Assembly (NCBI RefSeq): GCF_037975245.1
Contig: NC_092567.1
Location: 15,144,876 to 15,208,875 of the forward strand
Source of the DNA: Apostichopus japonicus
Taxonomy: Eukaryota; Echinodermata; Holothuroidea; Aspidochirotida; Stichopodidae
Length of the DNA stretch: 64,000 nucleotides
Direction of reading: 5' to 3'
Shown: positions 1-12,800 of the stretch, piece by piece
How the letters are laid out: the number at the start of each line of letters is the position of its first letter
How positions within the stretch are numbered: the stretch's first letter is position 1
Program-made: the position numbers and the translations under genes
The notes under the pieces: model-generated
What the model saw: only the letters and a program-made list of their open reading frames with translations
What the model was told of the DNA's origin: nothing
Database searches by the model: none

Positions 1-3000
1 CGAATGACCGCAAAGTATGATGACCAAACAGTCGAGTTCATTTTAACTTTTATAAGCCACTAGTAGCTTCCGGACACACACGCACGCAGAGGGTATAGAC
101 ATTCCGAGCAAACTCTAGGAAGGGGCCCCTCGAAATAGATATAGGGATAAAGCTAAAATAGCTTCCCTAGTCGATTATTCTTACTACAATTGACGCATTG
201 CTCATTAACACACATGACACAGCATTCCACCAACCACCGGTCCCCCAACCCCTTCCTTGCCCCACCCCTGAGCAATTCCCTTCACTATCCCCATCGTCAC
301 TTAATCGCATCCGTCCGTCCATTTGTCTAGAAACAGCCCAATCATCCCCATCAATTCATATACTACCATTTAATCTCAGTTGTTATTAGTCAAGTGTTAA
401 TACAAATCATAGTGATCTTGCCTTCCTTCCTATGGCCGAGAAGTTTTTTTTATTTATCTTCTTAACTTTACTTGATAAACCAGACCCCCAATAAAAAAGA
501 AAACACCCAAAAGCTCATGTCCCAAGCTGAACAATGGGCACTTGTTTTCATAACGCGTAATGTTAAACACATTCGATGGTTCTATGTGTACAGGTTGAGT
601 TAAAAAAGAGAAGTTGCTTAGTCCGTAGGGGGTACGGTGTTAGCATATAAGACACCCTGTGGTCATGCAGGGGAGAGCATTGTACATATCGATATAAAAT
701 ATTCGCTTACAAAAGACAAACCAAATATTATTTATATTATTTTTCATTTTTCAACAAGAAAAAAGAACAGGGGGGGGGGGGACATTCGAATATTAAAAAC
801 AAAATTGAGAACCATTGCAGGGAAGAATTTGTTAAAGCAGTTATACTGCTTTGTTTGAAAAATTAAAGGGGAAAAAGTGATAAATTTCGATTATGACAAG
901 TCTTGGGTTTTCTGGTTCAAGTTTTTGAAGCCTGGTTTAAGTTCCTGTGCTTTGGGCGTCTTAAACAAGAACTGTTGACGAACGGACGGCGAAAGCGATG
1001 GCAAACAAAATAGTGAGAGCACAGCTAGAAAAAGTAAGCCAATCAGATGCAAGGATCTAACCGTATTAGAATTTATTAAGAAGAGGGGAAAGTAATTGCA
1101 TTTGTTTATTCACTTAGTTTATACTTTAAGTTAGGTTATATTATTTATTTGAGGGGGGGGTGAGGTGTTTTGCCTGCGGGGGAGGCGTTATTACAGTCAT
1201 TACCGAAAGGTTTGTATCATACTTGGGACAGCTGGCTAAGTACTGGTGGATCATCGACAACCCCTCCCCCTCCCCCTCCTCCTTCACCGTCCCATTGTCC
1301 TCTCACCTCGCCCACATTGCGTTACGTCATTACATCAAATGCTCACTACTCAGGAGTGGTAACAAGTATTTCATAAAGGACTGAATGTGGCCCTGAGGTC
1401 GTTGAATCCTACTCATTTAGGGCGATGTGAGGTCCTTCCCATGGACAAACAAAATATACGTTAAACCTAATATACAATCTAAGGCATATGTAGACTCTAC
1501 ATTAGCTCTATAATTAGAGCTGTTACATTCGATGAATTGCTGGAGTAAGTGGGGGGGGGGGGGCAGAAATGACCACAAGGCTACTATATGTAGGCTATGC
1601 CGGTAGTATATACTGCAGGATATCATGTAGCCTACCGTATAGCTTTATATTTAATGTCTTATTAAAACAGGTGGTTGCATTGCATAACTTTATATTATTT
1701 CACGATATTCCACCTACCGCTATAGCTTCATGTAAATGAAATAGTTTCCGGTGCAAAACATTAATAATTATGTCTCCCTCAAAACCGACAATTACCTAAT
1801 ATGAAGGGGGCCCGGCGGAAGGGTAGGAGTTGCCGGGACGGGGATGTGGTTGAAACAACCAGTCCTTTAATCTGATATACAGATAGACTTGGAAATACTA
1901 AATATTCTGTTTATTATTTTAGTATCTTTCCAAATTATGATAAACTAAACTCAGGAGACGTCAGTACGAATTGTCTTTGTGTCCTGCTATATATAAACCT
2001 ACCCTTACATTATACCTTGTGCTGAAAAGAAGAATTAAAACACAAATAATACCGGTCATTAAAAATCCTCCTTTTTTTACTATTATAACTTGATATTATT
2101 TTATACTATTCAAAAAGAAAATATCTAAAAATCCAAAATTGTTTTACGCATTGTTTACCTTTCTCTATTGTTTCCTGTTGATGTCACAATTTTGTCCATC
2201 TTATAGACGCGCGTTACTTTTGCGTGTGTTTGAGATAACAGATGGCTAATTCCCACTGACTTGCTAACGTATAGAGATATAACAAGTCATTAAAAATTTA
2301 TGTTGAAAAGTTCGTGTACCTTTTTCATGCAGCTTATACCCTGACCTATTTCTTCCCCCCATTGATGAAAATAATGAAAACATTGTGTTCCTTTGAAACA
2401 ACCACTTTTTCTCTATCTCCTTTTTTTTTTTTTTTTTGGTGTCAGTCAGTTTGTAATTTTGTCAGGTTTTTCTCTCGCAAACGGTCGGACATAGCTACGT
2501 CCGCTTTGGAAAGCCGTTAACGCCAAAAGCATTTTCCGAAGCTGACACCTAAAGGTGATAATTAATTGGCATAATATTATTGTTATTTAAAGTTAATTAT
2601 CAAGTCTTGAACACGTGTTCATCAGAAATGTCTGCTGACATTTACTGGCATTAGTCTTTTTTTTTTTAATATCAGAGACTATTTTGGAAGCGGAAAAAAA
2701 ACGTATATCATAAGAAAAAAAAATAGTAATAAAAAATAAATAAAAAAAGCTAATGCGAGGTGACTCGGCACCAAGGAACTGCCGTTAGGAGCTCGGCTCT
2801 CAACGTTTACGATGGAAGTTGATTGTCAGACAAGATTTCCCTTTGGTTTTTGTATGTCCATTGAACCGCATAAAAGAAGAGTTCATTGCATGTAAATCAA
2901 AGCAAACTCACCTCACTTGTGTCAAAAAACACACACACATTTTTTAGTCGATACTGATTTATTTCGTCATGATATTTAAATCCTATAAAAAAAAAATCCC

Positions 3001-3839
3001 GTAAAAAAATGGTTCTTCATTATTTTGATATTTCTATCAACTTTTCATGACATTATAATAATGAGGTTAAAGTGGAAACATTTGTGATATCTTTTAATTT
3101 AAGTTTTGCATGTGGTTAATACCAGACTTGCATGGAGTGCGGGTAAATGCAGCATGAGTGCGATGTGAGGGCATGGATTAGTACAATGCTCTACGCAAGA
3201 GAACCAGTATTGTTTCGCGTAAGTTCCTATACTACATACGTTCGAATGAGTACAAACCCCAACAGGGCTGAGTATAAGCACAGGTTGCTATGCAAGAATA
3301 CAAGTATGTGTTATAATGTGTACTCAGGCTACGAGTCTTGTTTTACTCAAATGAAAAAAAAACAGAGGAATTTACGAGCGACGGAAACGTTGATAATGAA
3401 ATCAAATTCTTTAATCATTTGCGCATTAATTAATTATTTATTCATTGCTTCATTGATTCTTAGTTTGAACAATCGTTATCTGATTTGACAGGCGCGGGTG
3501 GAGTGGGGAGGAGGGGGGGGGTCTTAGCGGTTGGGGGATTTTTTTCCTGCAGGGAGGAGGATGCTTGGAAAGAACACCCTATACGTGGGAGTCGGCCCAA
3601 ACACCCTCCTTTATGACATTCTGGATTCTCCCCTGTTAAGACACCCACCCGATTCACACAATAAATATTGTATCATAATGATAAAATATAAAACATCAAC
3701 AATAATATTTTATTGCATATAGTATTATATGGTACATTGATATATTATGATAACAATTATATTTTTACTTTTTAAACTTTACAGTACAATATTCTTGTAT
3801 ACTAGCATGAAAATCGGCTGGTTAAGAACAATACCTCTA

Positions 3840-3980
3840 TTAGCACTTTCAAATCAGCGTTAAAGACGTTTCATTTCAAACAAACCTATGGTTAAGTGTA
3901 TTCAGTTTTATTTGTGTATTTTGTATATGTTTTGTTAAGCGCATTGAACCCTGGGATTTTGCGCTATATAAGCACCGGTG

Positions 3981-4011
<31 letters not shown>

Positions 4012-4016
4012 AATAC

Positions 4017-4060
<44 letters not shown>

Positions 4061-4062
4061 TC
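3840..4062 (+). repeat. SINE 3' tail with AAT microsatellite
   Basis: A 5'-truncated element ends with the motif TTTTGCGCTATATAAGCACC at 3957-3976 and then runs into about 80 bases of AAT/TAA trinucleotides. The same GCGCTATATAA-type end closes the tRNA-headed SINEs at 13.9 and 57.9 kb, so this is probably the 3' end of a related SINE. Its tRNA-like head is not visible. Confidence 0.55.
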
Positions 4063-5782
4063 TGTTTCATTTTAATGTAGCTTTGAAACAAAGGGTTTCT
4101 TTGTTCTCGTAAAATTTTCTCGTAGCCTACTGGTCTTTCGTTTCATCATAAAAAAAAACAATACATCGAAAGTCATCAAGTATGAATGGCCATTTCCTTT
4201 GCTTTCAAAAATGCTAAAACGTGATCGGTTATTTTCATGGGCATCTGATCGAACCGGAATTTTTTTTTTTAGTTCAACCTCCTTCTACGATCATTTGAAT
4301 TTCCTCTTTCATTCATATCTTTAATAATTAAAAATTATTGAAATCATTAAGTTTTTATAAATATTTTGCTTTTTACTCTTTTCGTATTTTTCTCCGGCAA
4401 CATAATCAATTACTTTCACTTTTCTTACATATTTATTTATTTCTTTAACAAGGGGGGGGGGGGGTATAGCGTCAGTTCATTGACTGAACTCCAGTGTATC
4501 CTTTATTGCATTCAACAGGTGTATTGTGTATATATGCAAGTAAAGGGCATTAGCGTATCACACATAGAAACACGGAGGACTCCTTTCGTATATAACGTTT
4601 TAATATGTGCCTATATATGTTCAATGTACTAAGCCTCCATAATTATTATAAGAACGGCGTTTCAAAACCTTTTTTATTTTTTCAACAACAACACCATGTT
4701 TTAACTTTTATTTTCAAACTCGAATGTTTGTTTACATATTATAACAAGGGGGTGGGGCGGGGGGGGGGGGGAGAAGTTCAATTATCAACAGAAAACCTAC
4801 AAACCTATTTTGAAAATAGAAGTCCCGCTTCAAAGCCATACTATATAAGGTACTATATTGTGTGTGTATACGCTATAAGATAGCGCACGTGTACAGTTAT
4901 TCATATAGGACATACGCTCGCACATACAACTTCGATCATATGTAAGGGAATAGCTCAGTCTCCGAATTTTACAACATTCTTACGTCCTTTGCCACGCACT
5001 TAGAGTGCCATGCCAATAGTTTCACCTTACCATCAATTCATTCTGTTCTCCTTTTTTCCCCCTCTGAAGTAGCCTAATAAATTTCTTACTTTACAATATC
5101 CTTGCAAAAGTGTTGAAATCAAAAAAGTATCGTATATAATATTGGGAGGACCTTATACAATATTCTCGTGCAAAGAGTGACCGCGGTTGCTGCTGACATT
5201 CTCTGTAATTTCGAGTATAGTAGACTATACGTGTGTAATGCCTACGGGGTAACGCGTTTATGTCCTTTGTTCGACAAGCGACCAACGCGCGCTGTTAGAT
5301 AAGTATTGGGGTCCTATAGTTTAGCTGTACTACAGAACGAAAGATTTAGAGTTTGGAACTCTTGTAGGTTATTTTCAGTGTCTCTGGGATAGAAATATGG
5401 TCATTTGTTAGGCAATCGGCACGAGGTGACTCCTCTAGCCTATTCTTTACCGTAATCCCTCGGGCAACAGTATATGGAAATTTCTTTGCCTAAGCTCAAG
5501 ATTGGCTTGTCAAGTACGTTAACCTTCAAACGTGTAGGTCAAGTTCAAATGGACACATTGAAAAGCCTGTTGATAACACAGACGCGCATGTGGAAATACG
5601 ACCTTCGATGAGAGAATCAGAAAGTCTTAACACACACACACACACGGTCGATCTCAAGTACATTTCACAGCGAGGAGCAGACACGAACGACTATAGGGGC
5701 AGGTGGTTCTTAGTTAGCGCCCTCAGTTTATGAAGCGCAAACATAAATTTGAAAGAAAAAGGAGATAAACTTGATCTGTAGA

Positions 5783-5830
5783 GTTTGAAGAGTTTGTAGA
5801 GTTTGAAGAGTTTGTAGAGTTTGTAGAGGT
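5783..5830 (+). repeat. 9/18-bp tandem repeat
   Basis: About five copies of a 9-bp word alternate between GAGTTTGAA and GAGTTTGTA, which makes an 18-bp unit. There is no coding signal and it is probably a simple minisatellite. Confidence 0.8.
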
Positions 5831-8800
5831 GGAATGTGCTCTACATAAAGTACTATACATTTTTACAACAAATAGAAAATGGAATTGGCTGCATGCTTAA
5901 AGTTTTGGTTTTGGTTAAGGGAGGTTGGACGGAAATGAGGGTGTGGTAAGGGGATGGGGGGGGGGGCGTAGGTGAGGGTGCGGTTGAGAAAGGCGGGGGA
6001 AGAGAGAGGTCCACAGATGATAGCAACTGGACTTCAAATCTGCATCGAAGAACCAATATATGTGAAAATATTTCCAAATGTCTAAATTCTTGATCTTCTG
6101 GAAATACGTCGTATCAATTAATGCGATGAAAAAAAACTGATTTATTTCGTAGAATTCCGCCGTAGGCTATGGTAGCAACACAAGGTACTGAATTATATTT
6201 AGAATTATATTCTAGAAAGTTGCCAGAATCCTGTCAGTGATAAATGTAAACATTTTTTGTCTGTCTCTCCCTTAATAAAAAACAAATAAAGTTTAATTAA
6301 CGTTTGTATCGATGTTGGCATTTAATGACACCATACAAAGGCTCTCCATAATGTTACGCTGGAGAAATTGTAATAACAAATTTAATGAAAGTGTACAATC
6401 ATGCACATCCTACACCCCCTTTGAGATATTGTTGCTTCGGTACTTGGGAGATTTAGATGCGACATGATGCTATCGTTTTGATACTTTTAATTATAAAGTT
6501 GTGGAGTACTACATTAAGGGGAAGGGGTGATAAGCTAGGTACGTTCCCCATACTCATCTTACAAGGTCCTGTAAATATTATTGATATGCATTTACAGATG
6601 CTATGATATATTACTTGTGGGTAGGTATACACGCACGGTAGCTCATGCATATGTATATTTATTGTCCTACATATACACATGTGTTTTATTAAAAGACGAC
6701 AATAAAGTTCCATACTACGCACGGAGGAATATCGTTGTATACTTTACCATTGCTAATGAGAACACCATCTGAGAAGCCGATCACACCGTGCGATAAAAGC
6801 AAGTAGCCTATCTAAGTATCCTATATATCATGAATATTTATATCCTTTATTTATATTTTTGGCGTCCCCTGCACATTTCTGGGGCGGGGAAGGGGTGCTC
6901 TTTTGAAGTTATCTCCCCCCTCCCCCCACACCCTTCTCTCCCCCCCCATCCCGACTGTGATCAATCATGCTCAAAATTCAACACCTCATTTTTACTGTCA
7001 CTATAAAAGTACCGTATATTTATCCACACTGTAATATGTAATTGTCCTATCTAACAAACCTCAATTTCTGGGATAATTTGAAGGATCGGAGCTTTTAGGA
7101 AAATAATTTTGAAACCTATTTAGTGAGCTAATCTTGGGGACCGATGTTGCTCATCTTGTATTACTGAAGTTTGATTGAAAGTAAAAACCAACGATTTCGA
7201 ATAGCGCCATCTTCTTTGCGCCTAAATCTCTTTTGTAGTTTGAAATTTCCGATCTTTTTTTCGGAGGGGTGAGGGAGGGGATGGGGGCTTGGCGATGAGT
7301 GGTTTACAGCGGGCAATCCCAGATTATTAGTCAAAGATGTAACTTTGTTTGTAACTTTGTATGTGTGTATGTATGTATGCCTTTTGTGTGTTTGTCTGTG
7401 TTGTAACGATCCATGCCTTGAGTCACACATCCTCAAAATTGAAGACTTGACTTTTCGTATTACTTTACCCACAGAAATATTAGTGACTTGAGTCAAAGAC
7501 CCGATTCAGGTACGACAAAAAGCATTCTTTAGTTATGCATGTCGGAGCCGTTTACGACCTTTACCAATGTCAACCATCATGGTTAAACCGGGGCTACAAC
7601 GGATTTGATGTGGGCGGGAAGATAGATGCATGTTAACACTGACCATCATGCACAACCAATGCTGGGAGTTTACATTCACTTGGCCCAGCTGTTACCCTCA
7701 TTAATTACAACAACTCGGAAGTTTACTAGTGAAATTCAGCCCTCCCCTCCCCCCCCCCATGAAATAGGAATTAGGAAGGGATGAAAAGTTCGAAATTCCT
7801 AGAGAGCAATGGAAAAGGTTTTGTTAATTAATTTAAAAAAAGGTTAAACAAGGCTTAAAAAAAGGTTGTGAATCAGAAAGGTTTGTTAATTCTCATTCCG
7901 TTTTTGCAGGAATAATTCGTATTGTATCGTATTCATGTGGCCTTGTATAATCTGGAAATATTGAGACTCCCTATTTGGATGTCTATATCACTCCAATTAT
8001 CACTCCAATTACGTCAAAGACACGCACATTAAATTTGACTCCTGAACGACTGAAAGTAACCAAAAAGTAGCTCAACTGCCTTCGAAATGCAATGAACTTA
8101 TCTGTGCAAAGACAAAGAATGGTATAGTTCTAGTATACGTGCACGCTCCAGGTTTTACAGCGGTCACACTTGAGGTATTATAACCACCATTTACACAAAA
8201 CGCTATTTGAAAACAAATCACTCTACACACGAATTGATCTATTGAATCCCTCGTTTGTTCTCTTCCGTTTTATTTACATGTACCTAACCTTCCTGAGAAT
8301 ATTGATTTCTGTGATAGTGTGGAGATCTATCCTGTTTAATTAGTTCGTCAAGCAAGTTGTTGTGAGGGGAAAGGGATAGGTGGGGTGTCGTGGTGTCACT
8401 TCTTGGCAGTTCTCCTGTAAAGAATGTCTGGTTTATATATATACAAGCGGTGTTGAGGAAATTTCATTGACTGTTCAGTATATATGCACAAACTGATAGT
8501 GACACCTGCTGAATTGATTGATGACACAGTGAGCAAACTTACTCCCTACTGCAAAGATTGCTCTGTTCTAGCAAATTGAATCCGTGTTGTAATACGAGGC
8601 GAAAGGGCAACTCAGGCAAGGGCGTTAACCTACAGAACCTTATCTCCCGGGCTGTTTCTAAACTTTCGATAATAGCAGATGGTTTGTTAAGGATCACTTA
8701 TTGACAAGTGAACACGTTTAAACGTGCAGTTCATGTTCATTGTGTGCGTTCTATATCTCGGAAAGAGGCCATACGTACGGTACTCTTTTGCTGAAAATGC

Positions 8801-9683
8801 ACACGTATAATGGCCCAAAAATATCTAAATCGTCAGATAGTTGCATCTGGTTTGTTCTATTTTTTTTTGCATTCCATATATCTTCGTTCTCGGAAGCCGA
8901 GTGTTTAAAACGATAATATAAGAGACTTTTAAAGTGCATCTTTTTTATCCAATTCGGTTGGTAATTTGGTAGGTAACTTATGCCACAGCACTACTGACAA
9001 CTCTGCGATACTTTTATACTTATTCAAAATGTCACCACACAGGCTACATAGAAGATCGCAACCCCATTTGTTACGTTTTATTTCGCTACATAAATCTGAC
9101 ATCACTTTGATCTATTTTGAAATACACAACGAAGTACTGGGAAATAACCTCTATATAATTGCACCATCGGCCTATTACATATAGGGGCTTTATAACTCCA
9201 AACATTTCACAAGGAAGGGATACCCCCTCCCCTTAGACTCCTTCCCCATGTTCTCCTATTTTCACACATCAAATTCCCCTCCCCACTTGCTGGCATTTAA
9301 AGGATGTCAATGTAAGTTATTTGTGTCCTTGGACAAGACCGGCGAGTTTAGGTGGGTAGAGAGGAATTATGGGGGGGGGGTAGGTTCCGGAAGGGAGGCA
9401 AAATCGTTTCATCACTGGGAACAAAAGTAAAAGCATCAAGAGCGACAAAATCAAACTAAAATTCAATAAAAAATAGCTATTATTGTGTGCTTGCAACATC
9501 AGTTGGCTATCATCACTAAAACATGCATGCAGTACAGAACATACATATTTTAATTTCAAAGGTAACTGCCAACAGTCTGCCAATAGTTCGATACTGGGTC
9601 TCCAGTCTATACGTCTGTGGGCATTTGCCAAAATAAAATTGATAACAATACCCATGAAAGCTTCCGTCATGGACGAACCACAT

Positions 9684-9800
9684 ACCCTTGAGCTATATCG
9701 AAACTGGAATTAGTACAGGGAGGTAGTTACAAACTTGGAACAGCTTAGGTCAGTCATCGTGAGAACAACCGCTGCGACAGGTAGTATAGTGTGTACAAAC
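9684..9800 (+). promoter_or_regulatory. Presumed 5' UTR/promoter-proximal region
   Basis: This lies directly upstream of the proposed start ATG at 9801. An in-frame TAG at 9711-9713 closes the frame upstream, which supports 9801 as the first codon. The start context is good (A at -3, G at +4, ATGGCGG). No clear TATA box or initiator was found, so the transcription start is not located. Confidence 0.35.
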
Positions 9801-9883
9801 ATGGCGGAAAGGTTGAGGCAAGACCCGTTACCACCTCCCTGGTCTTACGGGGTTATGCGGGACGGGCGTATATTTTTTATCAA
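9801..9883 (+). CDS. plekha5/7-like: Exon 1: start codon and first half of WW1
   Basis: Encodes residues 1-28 (ending in two bases of codon 28). It carries the proline run and first WW tryptophan (LPPPWSYG, W14) and the GRIFFIN-type strand at the exon border. Donor CAA|GTAAGT at 9884. The start is favoured by context and by an in-frame upstream stop at 9711. Confidence 0.88.
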
Positions 9884-12800
9884 GTAAGTTATCTATTTGT
9901 GGTATTCTTATGATTTTCTACATCTTGTCATAGTTTCAATAGATCTAAAGAGTGGAGAATTTTGTTAGCGTGAAGTTTGGTTCGTTCAGTCGGTTGTTTA
10001 CATTTTGAAGTTTGTAAAAGGCAATACTGTGACTAATGTAAGCCCATGTTTGGAAGATTCCAAACTTGCATTGGAACGGTTGTGTGTCGTTTATAATAGT
10101 GTAGGAATTAAGGGGGCTCTTGGCCCCCATTTTGGCAACTGAATACACGTAGAAGTTAGCGTGGGGCTAACACTGTTTTTTGGTAGTATGCGAAAACTGG
10201 TGACGCATAAAACTGTGAATATTGGAATGCCACTTAACATAGTCTAGGTTTTGTGTAGAAAACAGTATTGGTAGTGCTATGCAAGTTGTATAATTATGCC
10301 AGTCTTAATAATGCTCAGCCCATTTGCTAATGCGAATTTATTTAACTGGGGTCTCACTGTCAGGACTTGCTTTAGCCTAGGATTACTACCTTTAGTCGGT
10401 AGGCTGACTATCATTAGCATGTTACCATTGCATTTCCTCACCAATGTTTACCCAATGTGTGGGTGTGTACAGGGTGAAGTGCTTTGCCACCTCTATGTCT
10501 TACAAAGACTGCTGTAGGGGCCTATGACTGAACGTAGTCTAGGCTTAGGAGCGAAATCAGGAAATAAGTCAGTGCACATAACTAACAATTTGCATACCAT
10601 AGCCTAGGGCCAATTTTGAGATTTGTGGAATTTGCCAATAAAATACTGGCTTTGTGTAGAAAACCTTACTGCCCAAATTTTAAATTTCATGTATAATTCT
10701 GGTAAATGAGTGAAAGAATTTTGTGAAAATGTCTGAAAGTACAAAGCTGAAGTGTCCTTCTTTTACTGTGTCGATTTTAGCCATTTTTATCTAGATTGTG
10801 TAAATAAAAATTGCTTTCAAAATAATGTTTACATGTTGACTTTCAAACATTGCATGCAGCTACAGTACATATTATGCAGAGTTCTACATAAGTATCAGCA
10901 TTCTATGTTAGGGAACATGTTGAAGTTACCAAACACCACGTACATGTATACCAGCTATATTAATATTCTCTGTTAATAGTAATTGGACAACATTGCAAAA
11001 TACATTGGCAAGTGAACTTGACATTCTGGCTACTCTGTGCAGAAAAGAAGAATTCACTGCCAACATAATCATATCAGTAGGCATCAAAGCAGTCACTTTT
11101 TGTACTGGTAATATATAGGAACCAGTCATTGAAGGGAAACACCAACTCTATGTCCCTTAAAAACAAAATTTGTCTTACTTCTTTTGATGTCACAAAGTAC
11201 TGCTAATCATTGGACAAACCTCTTACATACATAATTAATGATTCCACTGAGGAGAAAGACAGCCCAGTATCCAATTATCCATCTAAAAGTACAGTGTTTA
11301 ATGCACAAGTTTGATCAATTTTCTTGACAAATTAAAGTTTCTGTATACTTATGTTCAGAAAATCTATTGGAAATAATGTTAGCTCACTGGGACTGAGTAA
11401 ACTTTGTCAAGATATGTGTTCCGACTGGGTTCTTCATTGACCAGTAAGAGATATATATATGTAGATACTGTATATTCAATGTTGTTCTTTTGTCTACAAA
11501 CAGTGAAGAAAACAGTGATACAACGTGGCTACATCCAGTAACCGGGAAAGCTATCGCTACCGGATTTAGTGATCGAAATGGTAAGTATTCCATGTTTTTG
11601 ACGGAAACGGGGAACATGAACCATGCTGCAGTGACCTCAGGATCTTGTGTGCTATCTACCAAGCCGTCCTAGCCCATTTGACACTTTTATATTGCATAGG
11701 AGATATTTAATACCACCAAGATAGTGTTAACTTTAAAAAAAAAGCGTGTTATAAGGCTGCATGGTTAACCGGTCTCATAACTAAAAACCGGTTTTTGAAA
11801 CCACAGATTTAACCGGTCCCGTACATTACTAAACAATGGTTCAGCCTGACTGTGTAACCTACAGTACTGTAACTATGACAGAGCTTCTAGTGTAGATTTG
11901 TAAGGCCTAGCCTACTTTGCCATACTGTAAGAAGTAGCTGGTCAGAAGTTTTTATCATTGTTGAGCTGTATGCTAGTTAACAAGCAAATTAAGGTAAGTT
12001 AGAAAAAAAAAAAATGTTAGTAAGTAATTAAAATTATAGCTTTCGTGCGTAACTTAACTGTAAGTAGTCCAGTTAGCCTTGTGTTTAAAACCGCGGGAAA
12101 AAAATGTCAAAGCTAGTGTAGGCTTCAACACAAATGTATATTTAATCAAGAAAGTGAGTGATTGTAATCAAGCATCCATTTTGCCTCATTGTTTGTAAAC
12201 AGTAAAGCACTTAGTCATTAATTTGCTCCCATTTATAACTTACCGTTGATAAAATATTGAGACATCAAAACATGCACAGTGCGTAGGACTCATGCAGATA
12301 AACGTCAATCAGGCACACAGTGTCCATGTTTTCGCTCATTGCCCTCTTTATAATATCTTTGGCTGTGAGCGTATTAGGATGTTTTGACTGAAAGGGAGGG
12401 GGGTGGGGGCAAAGGTATGGTTGATGGGTTGCGGCTGTGTGCTGAAGTTTTTGGCTGGGTCGTGGTCTGAAAACGTTGCGGACTGCTGGTATCTAGAGGA
12501 TACAGCTAAATTGAAATTCTTAAGTGAACGTGTGTGAGAAAACGGTATTTGCCGATTATTTGTCGAACATTCTTCCAACAATTTTTTCTATCCTACAGAT
12601 TTACCTCAAGGGTGGCAAGAGGGCGTGACTGCCTCAGGAAGGACATACTATATCGAGTAAGTTTGATTAAATTTTGCTCAAAAGCTGCGTTTTAAGTTGA
12701 ATTTAGGATCATGCTGGTGGTATTATATTCAACTATCGAAGGAAGGAGAGGACCTCCAGAATATGATGTTTGGTACCTTCGAAATCCCAAATCACATCAG

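Larger units (their letters stand above)
1..9700. other. Gene-poor 5' flank
   Basis: No open reading frame here has a recognisable domain, and I could not join short frames into a spliced gene on either strand. The stretch is AT-rich and carries several homopolymer G runs of 9-13 bases (near 770, 1551, 3513, 4452, 4759, 9371), C-rich tracts near 6940 and 7749, and short CA/TG and AAT microsatellites. It is probably intergenic sequence upstream of the gene starting at 9801. A distant noncoding exon cannot be excluded. Confidence 0.5.

Noticed and set aside
3147-3488. 113-codon plus-strand frame
   Set aside because: No homology, no Kozak or splice support and composition like the flanking noncoding DNA.
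7161-7496. 111-codon minus-strand frame
   Set aside because: Runs through TATG/CATA microsatellite sequence and low-complexity tracts; no recognisable domain.
9317-9670. 117-codon minus-strand frame just upstream of exon 1
   Set aside because: No domain, no splice or promoter context, and composition typical of noncoding DNA; it overlaps a G-run on the plus strand.
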